A stretch of DNA of 22,476 nt from a virus. Numbering within the stretch: position 1 is the first letter of the stretch; each line of letters starts with the position of its first letter. A program made the position numbers and the translations under genes. Where the stretch lies: positions 1 through 22,476 of the IMG/VR virus record IMGVR_UViG_3300042560_002193, one strand, 5' to 3'. The notes below the pieces were generated by a model. The model made no database searches. It was not told where the DNA came from and saw only the letters and a list, made by a program, of their open reading frames with translations. Positions 21,796 to 22,476 of the stretch are shown piece by piece.

Positions 21796-21848
21796 AGTAA
21801 GATGGACGCTGGCAATCCACAAACCAGCACACTTTTTCATCCAATCCT

Positions 21849-22067
21849 ATGACACCAAAAAACAAAACCGACAGAGTGCTCCGCACAATCAAACTCCAAC
21901 CGAGCAATGAATACGCCAAAGTTAGCGTCTTGTTCTTTCAAGACCTTACACTTACGGCTCATGTATTGCTCGATTCTGGGACTCTTACAGGCTGGCACGA
22001 GTGCATGAAACTCGCTCGCGACTGGCAAAACCAAGGCAAGCTACCACAAACGCAACAATCCTTATGA
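21849..22067 (+). CDS. Small rightward hypothetical protein
   Basis: This 72-residue protein is basic at the N-terminus (MTPKNKTDRVLRTIKL), with a beta segment (YAKVSVLFFQDLTLTAHVLL) and a helical C-terminus (WHECMKLARDWQNQGK). The leader holds CATCCAAT at 21838-21845, the same octamer placed 4 nt before the previous gene's ATG; here the gap is 3 nt. It overlaps the next gene by 4 nt. The family is not recognised. Confidence 0.75.
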   Translation: MTPKNKTDRVLRTIKLQPSNEYAKVSVLFFQDLTLTAHVLLDSGTLTGWHECMKLARDWQNQGKLPQTQQSL

Positions 22068-22240
22068 GCTTCCACGCACGTTCATACCCACCGTCCATCC
22101 ACGACCGCGTGAGCATCCGCTCAGCGTGGCCGGAGAACCCGGAAGTCCCACCACGCTGGGGCAAAGAACGCACGAAGAAGGAAAAGCGTGCTCCACGCCC
22201 TCGCGTGACCGTTGCAGACGCTCTCAGCGCGCTGCGCTAG
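22064..22240 (+). CDS. Small basic Pro/Arg-rich protein
   Basis: The start chosen is the ATG at 22064, which overlaps the upstream stop by 4 nt (ATGA); an upstream in-frame ATG at 22001 would lie inside the previous gene. The 58-residue product is Arg/Lys/Pro-rich (WGKERTKKEKRAPRPRVTV) and could bind nucleic acid, but no domain is recognised. It is the last rightward gene before the long inverted repeat. Confidence 0.65.
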   Translation: MSFHARSYPPSIHDRVSIRSAWPENPEVPPRWGKERTKKEKRAPRPRVTVADALSALR

Positions 22241-22251
22241 TCCATGAGAAA

Positions 22252-22448
22252 CGGGTGTAAGCGCGTAGGTAAAGAGATATGCCGCTTTCTCCCTCCCTCC
22301 CACCCTGCCAGACTACGGGAAAGGGGTGAGATGGTGTAGATAATATATATATATATACATATATATCCTTCTCTCTCTGTATGTCTCCCTCTCAGGGAGG
22401 GTGGCAAGGGGAGAGCGGCCCCGGCATGTTCTTACCTACTTACACCCG
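22252..22448. repeat. Long imperfect inverted repeat around an alternating A/T core
   Basis: The left arm 22252-22292 and right arm 22408-22448 share, as inverted copies, CGGGTGTAAG, TAGGTAA, ATGCCG and CTCTCC/TTCTCC blocks. Inner arms at 22291-22310 and 22394-22409 are pyrimidine-rich on the left and purine-rich on the right (CCACCCT with AGGGTGG). The centre 22341-22366 is 26 bases of almost pure alternating A/T. The shape fits a replication origin, a cruciform or recombination site, or a telomere-resolution-type palindrome. No gene lies in 22241-22476. Confidence 0.75.
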
Positions 22449-22476
22449 CTTTGATAAAAACTTTCGAGAGTATGTC

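Noticed and set aside
22341-22366. Simple microsatellite only
   Set aside because: The A/T run is centred between matching inverted arms of about 40 bp, so treating it as an isolated dinucleotide repeat ignores the symmetry.
1-22476. CRISPR array, rRNA or insertion sequence
   Set aside because: No regularly spaced repeats, no rRNA-like sequence and no transposase frame were seen on either strand.

Overview
This window looks like part of a tailed-phage (or prophage) genome, most likely podovirus-like. The evidence is a leftward virion block: small terminase, large terminase, portal, scaffold, major capsid, head-tail adaptor, then Gln/Ala-rich internal-virion-type proteins and a giant polyvalent protein running off the left edge. 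No tail sheath, tail tube or tape-measure gene is visible here. Two tandem small lipoproteins next to holin/spanin-like membrane proteins point to a Gram-negative host. Genus cannot be read from the sequence. Few starts have a Shine-Dalgarno; many have short C/A-rich leaders instead.

Layout, right to left. At 22252-22448 a long imperfect inverted repeat surrounds a 26-base alternating A/T core. Three small rightward genes lie at 21205-22240. The intergenic region 20364-21204 separates divergent transcription. It carries two back-to-back sigma70-type promoter candidates (leftward 20552-20580, rightward 20661-20689), a palindromic element, and hairpins in both leaders. Leftward genes follow: terS-like (20363-19656), three small beta-rich structural or unknown genes (19640-18317), an unknown gene (18279-18046), and a lysis-type cassette (18007-17168) joined by 4-nt overlaps straight into terL (17171-15582, GTG start).

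Next come a Pro-rich protein (15580-15245), portal (15204-13273), a freestanding HNH-AP2 homing endonuclease (13276-12752), an unknown helical protein (12752-12489), scaffold (12492-11722), capsid (11646-10294), two small proteins, the adaptor (9652-8612), two structural proteins (8612-7022), and two Q-rich proteins (7015-5060). The last is a >1676-residue gene (5029 to beyond base 1) with an ADP-ribosyltransferase-like segment, an EVQSDW module and a C-terminal HEVVH zinc-protease motif.

The most unusual regulatory observation is a 26-bp element whose core is TGTCC-N3-AT-N-CTGGACA. It occurs four times: directly before the portal gene, directly before the giant gene, inside terS, and downstream of the rightward promoter. 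Related half-sites precede the capsid gene. It may be an operator, a phage-specific transcription signal or an RNA hairpin controlling translation. I know of no described element with this sequence.
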